A stretch of 64,000 nt of DNA, taken from NCBI RefSeq assembly GCF_032190615.1, contig NZ_JAVLAT010000002.1, forward strand, positions 506,501 to 570,500, in the 5' to 3' direction. A program made the translations under genes and the position numbers. This document shows, one piece after another, positions 9,892-17,825 of the stretch (position 1 is its first letter; each line of letters begins with the position of its first letter). The notes under the pieces are model-generated. The model was not told the DNA's origin. It ran no database searches and saw nothing but the letters and a program-made list of their open reading frames with translations. Origin of the DNA: Brucella pseudogrignonensis (GTDB taxonomy: Bacteria > Pseudomonadota > Alphaproteobacteria > Rhizobiales > Rhizobiaceae).

Positions 9892-11043
9892 TCAGGGATT
9901 TACGCTTTTCTGCGGCCATGAAAAGTCATCAGCGCGGCCCGATGAAGCGCCGCTGCCTTTATTGGCTATTTGATTGTTTTTCGCCTTCGGCGCGATTACG
10001 CCTCCTAGCAGAACGCCGCTAGTATCTTGATCAACGTCGCGCAGGCTAATCGGGGCAATGCGGTCTACTGGCTTTTCTGGGGCAATTATCTGTGCGGTTG
10101 GCAGTAATTGCTCATTGTCTTTGCTGCCACCGAAGAGTGCTTGCAGCGGCTTTTCTGCATAGAATGCGAGTTTGCGTTTACCAGCCGTTGTCGTATTGAT
10201 GCCGTCATTGCCGCGCAAACGCGCTGTCTGGCCATTAATGTCGAAGCCTGTTTGGCTGAAATTGCCTTCTTCATCGACAAATCCATCCCAGACATCGACG
10301 AACTTTGCCCCCGCCTTTTCAGATGTCGTGCGATAGATTTCGTTAAGTGCCAGCATATCCTGGGACATACCGCGCGGCCGGAATGGGGGCTGACCGACCC
10401 AAATGAGCGGATAATTCTTATCGGTAATCTCTCTTAAAAATTTTGATACACGGTTTTGATATTCTGCGGTCCATTCTGGTGATCGCGCTGCGAGGCTTTG
10501 TCCGTTGATCGTGATTGCTTGCCGGTCGTTTGAGCCAATCATGACGACGACAGCAGCGGGCTTTTCTTCATCAAGTATCTTACCGATGTTCGCAGGCCAA
10601 TCAAAATGATCGTCACGGACGAAGCCCGAAGAACCATTGATGCGGCTGACGATCCGTAGGTCAGTATCGGCGGCAAAGGCAACATCGAGCCCTTCCGCCA
10701 AGCCGTTGCCGATAAAATCACCGACAACGAGGATTTTTTTGGCGTCTGGTTTTTTCTCGACAAAGTTGATTTCAGGTTGTGGTGGCGTAGCTGGAATGGC
10801 GCGAGCTGCGGGCGTTACGGCTTTTGGTGCACGTTTTGGCTTTGCTGGGCGTGTGCGCTGAGGTTTGGGCTGTTCATATTGTGGCTGTGGTTGCGTCTGT
10901 TTTGGCCCAAATAGCATATCAAAAATTGTGCGTGGTCGGTTCTGGGCAGATGCGGAAGAGAAGGCTACCAGTATCATTGCAAAGGCAATTAGAGTGGTCA
11001 TCAGAACGCCGTTGATAGATTTTTTAAAACGTTCTGCCTGCAT
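9892..11043 (-). CDS. Exported SGNH-hydrolase-like protein (DUF459)
   Basis: A membrane-anchored or periplasmic protein of about 383 residues. A hydrophobic signal segment (TTLIAFAMILVAFSSASAQ) is followed by a Pro/Lys/Gln-rich linker, then an SGNH-like domain with VGDFIGNGLAEGL in the nucleophile region (Asp rather than the usual Ser-containing GDS) and the block IGSNDRQ. These are characters of DUF459 proteins, which often occur near peptidoglycan enzymes in rhizobia; here a lytic transglycosylase lies directly upstream. The ATG at 11043 is preferred because AGGAG lies about 10 nt before it; a longer frame to 11106 has no such site. Activity is unknown. Confidence 0.75.
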   Translation of the reverse strand: MQAERFKKSINGVLMTTLIAFAMILVAFSSASAQNRPRTIFDMLFGPKQTQPQPQYEQPKPQRTRPAKPKRAPKAVTPAARAIPATPPQPEINFVEKKPDAKKILVVGDFIGNGLAEGLDVAFAADTDLRIVSRINGSSGFVRDDHFDWPANIGKILDEEKPAAVVVMIGSNDRQAITINGQSLAARSPEWTAEYQNRVSKFLREITDKNYPLIWVGQPPFRPRGMSQDMLALNEIYRTTSEKAGAKFVDVWDGFVDEEGNFSQTGFDINGQTARLRGNDGINTTTAGKRKLAFYAEKPLQALFGGSKDNEQLLPTAQIIAPEKPVDRIAPISLRDVDQDTSGVLLGGVIAPKAKNNQIANKGSGASSGRADDFSWPQKSVNP

Positions 11044-11139
11044 TGGCTTTACTCTCCTGCGCCCGGAATAGTAGCGTCCTTTGCCAAGAAGAAAAGGAGC
11101 GCACATGAAATACGCGCTCCGGCTTTATTCGCATTGATT

Positions 11140-12378
11140 TTAACGGCGACGGAGAACCGTCAGTACTTCTTTGCTTGGATGTCCATCTTGCTGCAAGCCG
11201 TTGCGCTGTTGGAAAGCTTCAATTGCTTTGCGCGATGTAGAGCCGATTTTTCCGTCAATTTTGCCGTTATAATAGCCGAGCGCTTTAAGATGCGACTGCA
11301 GCTCTTCGCGTTCATTCATTGTGATCGGAGTGAAAGGACGGTTCCAATCCTGACGCAGGCCCTGATAGCCGCCGATGCGATCTGCAAGCAATCCAACTGC
11401 GAGAGCGTATTTATCAGCATTGTTGTAACGCTTGATCATAAAGAAATTCTTGGCCATCAAAAATGCTGGACCTTCGCGACCATCCATCACTTTCAAGGTC
11501 ACTTTTTCATTGGCATCCGGGAATGGACGGCCATTGGCGCGAACCACACCAAGTTTCTGCCATTCGGAGGCGGAAAGCGAGCCGGATGGGAATTTACGTC
11601 CTGCCGGAAGCACGACTTCATAGCCCCATGTACGGCCCGGCTGCCAGCCATTGCGATGCAGAAGGTTTGCAGCTGTGCCAAGTGCATCTGGAACCGAATT
11701 CCAGATATCGCGCTTGCCATTGCCATCCATATCAACCGCATAGGCCTGATAGCTGGTTGGGATGAACTGGGTATGACCCATTGCACCCGCCCACGAACCA
11801 GTCAGATGACCGCGATCAATATCGCCGGTCTGGAGAATTTTCATTGCTGCAATCAACTGCGTGCGGCCAAATTTGGCGCGGCGCTGATCGGCATAGGCAA
11901 GGGTCGCAAGCGAGCGGATCGTGTCCATCATGACATCGTCACGCTTGAGAATCTCGCCGTAATTGCTTTCCATGGACCAGATTGCGAGCAGGATGTTGCG
12001 GTCAACTGAGAAGCGCTGTTCGATCCGCTGGAGCCACGGGCCCCATTTTTTTGCCATGCTTTGTCCAACAGCAACGGAATGCTCATTCACGCGATTGTCG
12101 ATGTAGCTCCAAATAGGTTCGTTGAATTCAGGCTGAAGGTTTGCTTTGCGCAAAACTTCAGGATCTGGCGAGTTAACGCCTTTAAAAGCTCGATCGAAAG
12201 TCGATGGGGATACGCCATTCTGAATGGCTGTTGTGCGGAAACTGGATACCCATTTTCTAAAATTAGCATCAGCAAGAGCGGCGCCGGTAGACAGGCCAGA
12301 TGCGAGTATCGCTACCGCAACGGTCGCTGTAATCTTGGCGCGCATTCCTCGTCCCAGAGTGAATGGAAATCGCAGCAT
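11140..12378 (-). CDS. Lytic murein transglycosylase, MltB type
   Basis: A peptidoglycan-cleaving enzyme that acts in the periplasm, about 412 residues. A signal sequence (ITATVAVAILASGLSTGAALA) is followed by the MltB/SLT_2 catalytic domain: the catalytic Glu is in IWSMESNYGE, with GAMGHTQFIPTSYQAYAVD and DIWNSVPDALGTAANLL downstream. The last 60 residues form a PG_binding_1 domain (LQSHLKALGYYNGKIDGKIG...AIEAFQQRNGL). The ATG at 12378 has AAGGGA about 8 nt upstream; longer starts at 12402 (ATG) and 12417 (TTG) look poorer. It lies 96 bp upstream of the DUF459 gene on the same strand and may be co-transcribed with it. Confidence 0.9.
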   Translation of the reverse strand: MLRFPFTLGRGMRAKITATVAVAILASGLSTGAALADANFRKWVSSFRTTAIQNGVSPSTFDRAFKGVNSPDPEVLRKANLQPEFNEPIWSYIDNRVNEHSVAVGQSMAKKWGPWLQRIEQRFSVDRNILLAIWSMESNYGEILKRDDVMMDTIRSLATLAYADQRRAKFGRTQLIAAMKILQTGDIDRGHLTGSWAGAMGHTQFIPTSYQAYAVDMDGNGKRDIWNSVPDALGTAANLLHRNGWQPGRTWGYEVVLPAGRKFPSGSLSASEWQKLGVVRANGRPFPDANEKVTLKVMDGREGPAFLMAKNFFMIKRYNNADKYALAVGLLADRIGGYQGLRQDWNRPFTPITMNEREELQSHLKALGYYNGKIDGKIGSTSRKAIEAFQQRNGLQQDGHPSKEVLTVLRRR

Positions 12379-12744
12379 ACTGTGTTTCCCTTCTGCAATC
12401 ATGTTCTGCCGCTTCAAACGGCGAGTTGCCTTTCATGCCGATCCCCGTCCAGCCAGATTGCATTAAGTCGTTAATACGATCCAGTGTTGAATTTAGGGCC
12501 GACCCTAATGATGCTTCAAATTACAGGCTTCAGGTTAGCATTTGGTTTAACATCGTGCGACCTGCCAGAAAATTGCGAAAAATTTTGTGGTTTTCTTGAA
12601 TCAAGTAACATTAAGGAAAAGTCACTTAATGTGATGGCCTTGAAGAAGATTTTCGCTATTCTTTAATTAAAACGCCCTAATTGAAATGCAGTGGTTTCAA
12701 TGCTTTGATAGCACACCTTTGTTTTTAACACCTCGAGGAGACGA
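12379..12744. other. Divergent intergenic region between transglycosylase gene and galU
   Basis: No gene is seen. Two palindromes stand out: TTAGGG-4-CCCTAA at 12493-12508, and ATTGAAA-8-TTTCAAT at 12680-12701, the latter 43 nt before the galU start and so in a good place for an operator. Both are short, and no known regulator box was recognised. Confidence 0.45.
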
Positions 12745-13638
12745 ATGAGTTCGATCCGCAAAATTCGTAAGGCAGTTTTCCCGGTCGCCGGTCTTGGCAC
12801 GCGTTTTCTTCCCGCGACAAAGTCCATCCCCAAGGAAATGCTTACCGTAGTCGACAAGCCCGTCATCCAATATGTGGTGGACGAGGCTCGCGAAGCCGGT
12901 ATCGAACATCTGATTTTCGTCACTGGACGCAATAAGGCTGTCATCGAAGACTATTTCGACGCGCAGGTTGAGCTTTATTCTACACTTGCCGAACGCGGCA
13001 AAAAAGCTGAGCTTGAGCATCTGCAGGAATTGCAGCCTCAGCCAGGCACTACCAGCTTTACCCGCCAGCAGGTTCCGCTCGGCCTTGGCCATGCGGTCTG
13101 GTGCGCGCGCGAACTGGTCGGGGATGAGCCTTTTGCACTTCTGTTGCCAGATATGGTCATGCAGTCGAAGAAGGGTTGCCTCAAGGAAATGGTCGAGCTT
13201 TATGAGCAGACCGGCGGCAATGTGATTGCTGTGCAGGAATGCGATCCTGAAGAAGCTCATAAGTACGGCATCGTCGGTAAAGGCACTGCGATTGGCAACG
13301 GCTTTGAGATCAACCAGATGGTTGAAAAGCCAGCCAAGGGCACCGCACCTTCCAATCTCTATATCAATGGCCGCTACATTCTTCAGCCAGAAATCTTTGA
13401 ACTGCTAAGCAAGCAGGAAAAAGGAGCGGGCAATGAAATCCAGCTGACAGACGCCATGCTCAAGCTTGCCGATCAGCAGAAGTTCTTCGGCTTTGATTAT
13501 CATGGTCGGACGTTTGACTGTGGTTCAAAGTCAGGCTTTATCGAAGCCAACGTGGCTTTTGCTCTTTGGCGTAAAGATATCCGCCCAACGGTTGAGTTTT
13601 CGATCGCGGATCTTCTCAAGACGATCAAGTCGGCTTAA
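12745..13638 (+). CDS. galU: UTP-glucose-1-phosphate uridylyltransferase
   Basis: It makes UDP-glucose from UTP and glucose 1-phosphate, the donor for exopolysaccharide, cyclic glucan and LPS core. The 297-residue length is standard. The N-terminal nucleotidyltransferase signature [20 protein letters not shown] and the following [17 protein letters not shown] are diagnostic; FALLLPDM and GGNVIAVQE belong to the same fold. GGAG lies about 7 nt before the ATG. A strong bidirectional terminator follows at 13664. It is monocistronic and convergent with a LysR gene. Confidence 0.96.
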   Translation: MSSIRKIRKAVFPVAGLGTRFLPATKSIPKEMLTVVDKPVIQYVVDEAREAGIEHLIFVTGRNKAVIEDYFDAQVELYSTLAERGKKAELEHLQELQPQPGTTSFTRQQVPLGLGHAVWCARELVGDEPFALLLPDMVMQSKKGCLKEMVELYEQTGGNVIAVQECDPEEAHKYGIVGKGTAIGNGFEINQMVEKPAKGTAPSNLYINGRYILQPEIFELLSKQEKGAGNEIQLTDAMLKLADQQKFFGFDYHGRTFDCGSKSGFIEANVAFALWRKDIRPTVEFSIADLLKTIKSA

Positions 13639-13663
13639 GATTGGTTGCATAGACATCTAAAAA

Positions 13664-13689
13664 ACCCGCTTTCAGTGATGAAAGCGGGT
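13664..13689. terminator. Bidirectional terminator between galU and LysR gene
   Basis: ACCCGCTTTCA (13664-13674) and TGAAAGCGGGT (13679-13689) form a perfect 11-bp stem with a GTGA loop. T-rich sequence follows on the + strand, and an A-run before it gives a T-run on the minus strand, so it can serve both convergent genes. Confidence 0.85.
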
Positions 13690-13701
13690 GTTTGTTTGAG
13701 C

Positions 13702-14604
13702 TTATAGGCCCATCCGTCGGCAGATCGCGATGTAGCTCTTCACTGCCTGCGAAGCTTCGCTTTTGCGAAACGCCAGTACCACGTCAGATGTCGTTGGGGT
13801 ACCTGTTACATTAATATAGCGAATACCGGGCAAGCCTACAGCACTCAAGGATTTGGGGGCCAGAGCGACGCCCATACCTATCGCGACTCGGCTCGCAATT
13901 TCGGTGAAATCAAGCGCCTGTGCACTAATACTGGGGTCAAAACCAGCGCTTTGGCACGCTTTAATCGTTGTGCCATGAAACCCAATATCGGCAGGCTGAC
14001 GCGGGGTGATGAAGATTTCATCCTTGAGTGATGGAAGCTCAATGGTAGCGTGATGCGCCAGCGGGTGTGTTTCGCTGAGAACCGCAACAAGCGGCTCCTT
14101 TCTTACCACAAGGCTCGTCAGGCCCGGCAAAAGTGGCGCGGGCCAGCGCACGAAACCCATATCGAGAAGCCCTTCGGAAATGCGCGTCAATTGCATCCGA
14201 AGCTCCATCTCGACCAGATTGACCGAAACGTCAGGATACTCCTCCTTAAACTTGCTTATGGTCTCGAAAACAACACCTGAATAAGCCGCTGAGGCGACGT
14301 AGCCAATGGAAATCTGTCCTATTTCACCGCGCCCGGCACGGTTGACCGCAATCATCGTTGCATCGACCTGCATAAGGATTTTGACGGCTTCGCGGTGAAG
14401 CACTTCGCCCGATTGTGTGAGCTGAACGGCACGGCGTGAGCGGTCGAGAAGTGGCGTGCCGAGAATGGTTTCCAGCGCCATGATCTGTTGGCTCAAGCCC
14501 GGTTGCGCAATGCCAAGTTTTGCAGCCGCCCGCTCGAAGTTCTTCTCTTCAACAAGCGCGCAGAAATACCGCAGGTGTCGGAGTTCAAACGGCTTTGACG
14601 TCAT
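13702..14604 (-). CDS. LysR-family transcriptional regulator
   Basis: About 300 residues, normal for the family. An N-terminal winged helix-turn-helix (LRHLRYFCALVEEKNFERAA...GIAQPGLSQQI) precedes a substrate-binding domain that begins near IGQISIGYVASAAYSG. The ATG at 14604 is chosen because a longer frame to a TTG at 14682 would run through the palindrome at 14672-14690, which looks like a LysR operator; no strong ribosome site is seen for either. The gene diverges from the siderophore receptor operon, so it may control it. The inducer is unknown. Confidence 0.88.
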   Translation of the reverse strand: MTSKPFELRHLRYFCALVEEKNFERAAAKLGIAQPGLSQQIMALETILGTPLLDRSRRAVQLTQSGEVLHREAVKILMQVDATMIAVNRAGRGEIGQISIGYVASAAYSGVVFETISKFKEEYPDVSVNLVEMELRMQLTRISEGLLDMGFVRWPAPLLPGLTSLVVRKEPLVAVLSETHPLAHHATIELPSLKDEIFITPRQPADIGFHGTTIKACQSAGFDPSISAQALDFTEIASRVAIGMGVALAPKSLSAVGLPGIRYINVTGTPTTSDVVLAFRKSEASQAVKSYIAICRRMGL

Positions 14605-14671
14605 GGGCTTGCTGCGCTTTTCCGGTATGGGTTTCTTTTTGAATAATTCAAAACTATCACGATTTTGCTTA

Positions 14672-14690
14672 TCATAACTCAAACTTATGA
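14672..14690. promoter_or_regulatory. Probable LysR-type operator
   Basis: TCATAA-7-TTATGA is a perfect palindrome containing the T-N11-A core typical of LysR regulators. It lies between the divergent LysR gene and the TonB-dependent receptor gene, about 80 nt before the latter. Binding by the adjacent regulator is inferred. Confidence 0.6.
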
Positions 14691-14769
14691 AAATTGCTCC
14701 CTTGAATTATTGGATAGATTGCGAAAAGATGATTATGGAAGTCCAGTTTAAACCGTGAGAGGGGTTAAA

Positions 14770-16914
14770 GTGAAAGTCCTGGCCCGCCGCCGCCGCACAT
14801 TATCGGTCGTTATTTTTTCCGGCACGACGTTGGCTGCCATCGTGGCAGTCAATGCGCAAGAGACAGCAAGCCCCACCGTGCTTGCACCGATTGTCGTGAA
14901 TGGTGGTTCGGAAGATCCCACGGCGCCGATTAAGGGCTACGTTGCCAAAACCAGCATCAGCGCGACCAAGACTGGCACGCCTCTGGTTGAAACTCCGCAG
15001 TCAATCTCTGTCGTGACTGCGAACGAAATAGCAGCGCAGGGTGCCCAAACCCTGGGACAAGCGCTTGGCTATACGCCCGGCGTTGTGTCAGAGCCTTATG
15101 GATCCGATCCGCGTTTTGACTCTCCACTGATCCGTGGTTTTGATGGTCGTCAAGTTCAGTTCTTAAATGGTCTTCGCCTTATGCGTACCGCAGGTGCCTC
15201 GGCCTTTGATCCCTATATGCTTGAGCGTATTGAAGTGGTGCGCGGGCCTGCTTCGGTGATGTTTGGTCAGGGCAATCCCGGTGGCCTGATCAATATGATC
15301 AGCAAGCGCCCGACGTTTGAAAAATTCGGTGAGATCGGTGTTCAGGCTGGCAGCTATGACACCTATGGCACCTATTTTGATTTTGGGGGTCCTGTCGCGG
15401 AAAGTGATCAGTTTGCCTATCGCCTGACGGGCATGGTTCGCAAAGCTGGCACACAGACCGATTATCTCGACAATGATCGCTATTTCATCGCGCCCGCCTT
15501 CACATGGAAGCCGGATGAAGACACAAAGCTGACCATTCTCACCAGCTTCCAGCATGATAATCCAAGCTCGCCTTCGGGCCTGCCACCAGAATTTACGCTT
15601 AATTCCACTGGCTATACGCTGCCACGCGATTTTTCGCTGGGCGATCCAGATTTTGATCGTTCAAGCCGCGATGTTATCAATCTCGGCTATGAACTTGAAC
15701 ATCGTATCAATGATACATGGACCTTCCGCCAGAATGCGCGCTTTTCCAATCAAAGCTGGCAATATCAAGCGCTTGGTTATTCAAATTCTGGCCGTATCAC
15801 CGATGGGCGCACGTTAAGACGTATTGCGACATATCAGGATGAACGCCTGAACACCTATAATATCGACAATAACCTCGTTGCGGAATTTAACACCGGCCCA
15901 GTCGAGCATAAGTTTCTTGCTGGTCTCGATTATCGTTATTTCGACAATAATGTCGAAACGCAGTTCTGGCGCTGGGCACCGCTGGATATTTATAATCCCA
16001 TCTATCGTCAGCCAATCAATCTGACGGAAAGAAATTTGGCGACGAAGGTCGATTCAAGCCTGAGCCAGCTTGGTATTTATGCGCAGGACGAACTGGCCTA
16101 TGAAAACTGGCGCGCTACCTTTGGTCTGCGTCAGGATTGGGCGAGCACCAAGGGGACGTCCACCAATTTGAATACGCTTGTATCGCGTCCGCTCGACAAG
16201 GATGATCATAAGCTGACAGGCCGTGCTGGTCTTGGCTATGTATTTGATAATGGCATTGCACCATACATTAGCTATTCCACTTCGTTCGAACCGCTTGCTG
16301 TGCCCGCCAGTGGTCAGTTGCTCGAACCAACCACAGGTAAACAGTGGGAAGCAGGCATTAAATATCAGCCGCATGGCTGGGACGGCTATTTTGCAGCAGC
16401 CATTTACGATTTACGGCAGCAGAATGTTGCTGTTTCGGTCCTTGAGAACGATAAAACTGTGACAAAGCAGATTGGTGAAGTACGCGTTCGGGGATTGGAG
16501 CTGGAGGGTGTTGCGAGTCTTGCGCAAGGCCTCGATCTGCGTGCGGCCTACACATATATGGATGCTGAAAATATTGAAGGCAATTACAATGGCAAGCGTC
16601 CTGCCAATGTGCCCAAACATGCAGCAAGTCTGTGGCTCGACTACACTTTTCAGGAAGGCTCAGTGCTTGAAGGTTTTGGCGTTGGCGGTGGCGTGCGCTA
16701 TGTCGGTCAGCGTTATGGCGATCTGGAAAATAATTATGATCTTGATGCGGTGACACTGGCCGATGCCGTCATTCACTATCAGAAGGATCACATTAAGGCG
16801 TCGCTCAATATCAAGAATATTGCGGACAAGAAGTATGTCGCAAGTTGCAGTTCTTTCGGATGTAACTATGGTGACGGCAGAACCTATATGAGCAAGCTGA
16901 CATTTACATGGTAA
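14770..16914 (+). CDS. TonB-dependent ferric siderophore receptor
   Basis: An outer-membrane receptor of about 714 residues that imports ferric siderophores using TonB energy. It has a signal sequence ending near VNAQ, a TonB-box-like segment (PTVLAPIVVNG), a plug domain (TPQSISVVTANEI...LIRGFD...ERIEVVRGPASVMFGQGNPGGLINMISKRP) and a 22-strand-type barrel ending in the terminal aromatic TFTW. The family is that of FhuA/FoxA/FiuA hydroxamate receptors; the exact siderophore cannot be told. The GTG at 14770 has AGAGGGG 5 nt upstream; an earlier in-frame GTG at 14755 overlaps poorly with that site. Its stop overlaps the start of the next gene by 7 nt, so it leads the operon. Confidence 0.9.
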   Translation: MKVLARRRRTLSVVIFSGTTLAAIVAVNAQETASPTVLAPIVVNGGSEDPTAPIKGYVAKTSISATKTGTPLVETPQSISVVTANEIAAQGAQTLGQALGYTPGVVSEPYGSDPRFDSPLIRGFDGRQVQFLNGLRLMRTAGASAFDPYMLERIEVVRGPASVMFGQGNPGGLINMISKRPTFEKFGEIGVQAGSYDTYGTYFDFGGPVAESDQFAYRLTGMVRKAGTQTDYLDNDRYFIAPAFTWKPDEDTKLTILTSFQHDNPSSPSGLPPEFTLNSTGYTLPRDFSLGDPDFDRSSRDVINLGYELEHRINDTWTFRQNARFSNQSWQYQALGYSNSGRITDGRTLRRIATYQDERLNTYNIDNNLVAEFNTGPVEHKFLAGLDYRYFDNNVETQFWRWAPLDIYNPIYRQPINLTERNLATKVDSSLSQLGIYAQDELAYENWRATFGLRQDWASTKGTSTNLNTLVSRPLDKDDHKLTGRAGLGYVFDNGIAPYISYSTSFEPLAVPASGQLLEPTTGKQWEAGIKYQPHGWDGYFAAAIYDLRQQNVAVSVLENDKTVTKQIGEVRVRGLELEGVASLAQGLDLRAAYTYMDAENIEGNYNGKRPANVPKHAASLWLDYTFQEGSVLEGFGVGGGVRYVGQRYGDLENNYDLDAVTLADAVIHYQKDHIKASLNIKNIADKKYVASCSSFGCNYGDGRTYMSKLTFTW

Positions 16915-17825
16915 CAGGCCCGCAACGCGGATCGATAGTCTCTGCATCTCAAATCAGCCGCCGGAAAGCCCTTGGCCTTCTGGCGGCTTTGGCTTTGCCG
17001 AATGTGGCGCGCGCCAATCCATTTCCGCGCATTGCGGCAATCGATTGGGCCATGCTCGAATGTCTGGTGGCATTGGGTGTCACGCCGATTGCGGCGACAG
17101 AGCTGATCCGGTTTCGTGAAGATGCGGTTGAGCCGCAATTGCCTGCTTCGGTTGTCGATCTCGGTCTGCGTGGTTCGCCGAATTTCGAGCTGCTTTATCT
17201 GCTCAAGCCTGATCTGATCCTGAGTTCCCCTTTTTATACCCGGCATGAAGAGGCGATGAAATCGATAGCGCCGATCATGTCGTTGCCGTTTTACGTGCGC
17301 GGCGAGGGGCCTTATGAGAAGTCGCTGCAAGCTGTAACGGCGCTGGGCGATAAGCTTGAACTCAGCGCCAAAGCATCAAGTGTTATTGAGGCTCAGGCGA
17401 AGTTTATTGCCGAGACCAAAGAGACGTTAAAACCTTTTGCATCGCGCCCGACCTACCTCATCAATATTGGCGATGCGCGCCATTTCCGCGCTTTCGGCAA
17501 TGACAGTATGTTTGGTGACGTGCTGGAACGGCTTGGTTTGCCAAACGCCTGGACGGATCGCTCGCGCTTTACATTTGCGGCCCCCGTTCCGCTGGAAAAT
17601 CTGGCAGCAAATCCTGATGCGCGCATCATCATCATCTCGGATATTCCAGTTGAATCGCGCAACAGCCTGCGCAACAGCGTGATCTGGCAATCGCTCAAAC
17701 CTGTCCGCGACGGCCGCGTCTATATGGTGGGTAACATCAATCCCTATGGCGGACTGACCGCCGGATTGCGATTTGCACGGCTTCTGAGCCGGGCGTTGCA
17801 GGCAAGCGGCGAGGCATTCCTGTGA
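16908..17825 (+). CDS. fhuD: Iron-siderophore binding protein, FhuD type, Tat-exported
   Basis: The periplasmic component of a ferric hydroxamate ABC importer, 305 residues. A twin-arginine signal (SRRKALGLLAALALPNVARA, residues about 18-38) is followed by a type III binding fold with IAAIDWAMLECLVALGVTPIA and LYLLKPDLILSSPF, as in FhuD. Export by Tat is unusual for binding proteins in general but known for this family. It overlaps the receptor stop by 7 nt and the permease start by 4 nt, so translation of the three genes is probably coupled. The specific siderophore is not known. Confidence 0.85.
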   Translation: MVTGPQRGSIVSASQISRRKALGLLAALALPNVARANPFPRIAAIDWAMLECLVALGVTPIAATELIRFREDAVEPQLPASVVDLGLRGSPNFELLYLLKPDLILSSPFYTRHEEAMKSIAPIMSLPFYVRGEGPYEKSLQAVTALGDKLELSAKASSVIEAQAKFIAETKETLKPFASRPTYLINIGDARHFRAFGNDSMFGDVLERLGLPNAWTDRSRFTFAAPVPLENLAANPDARIIIISDIPVESRNSLRNSVIWQSLKPVRDGRVYMVGNINPYGGLTAGLRFARLLSRALQASGEAFL

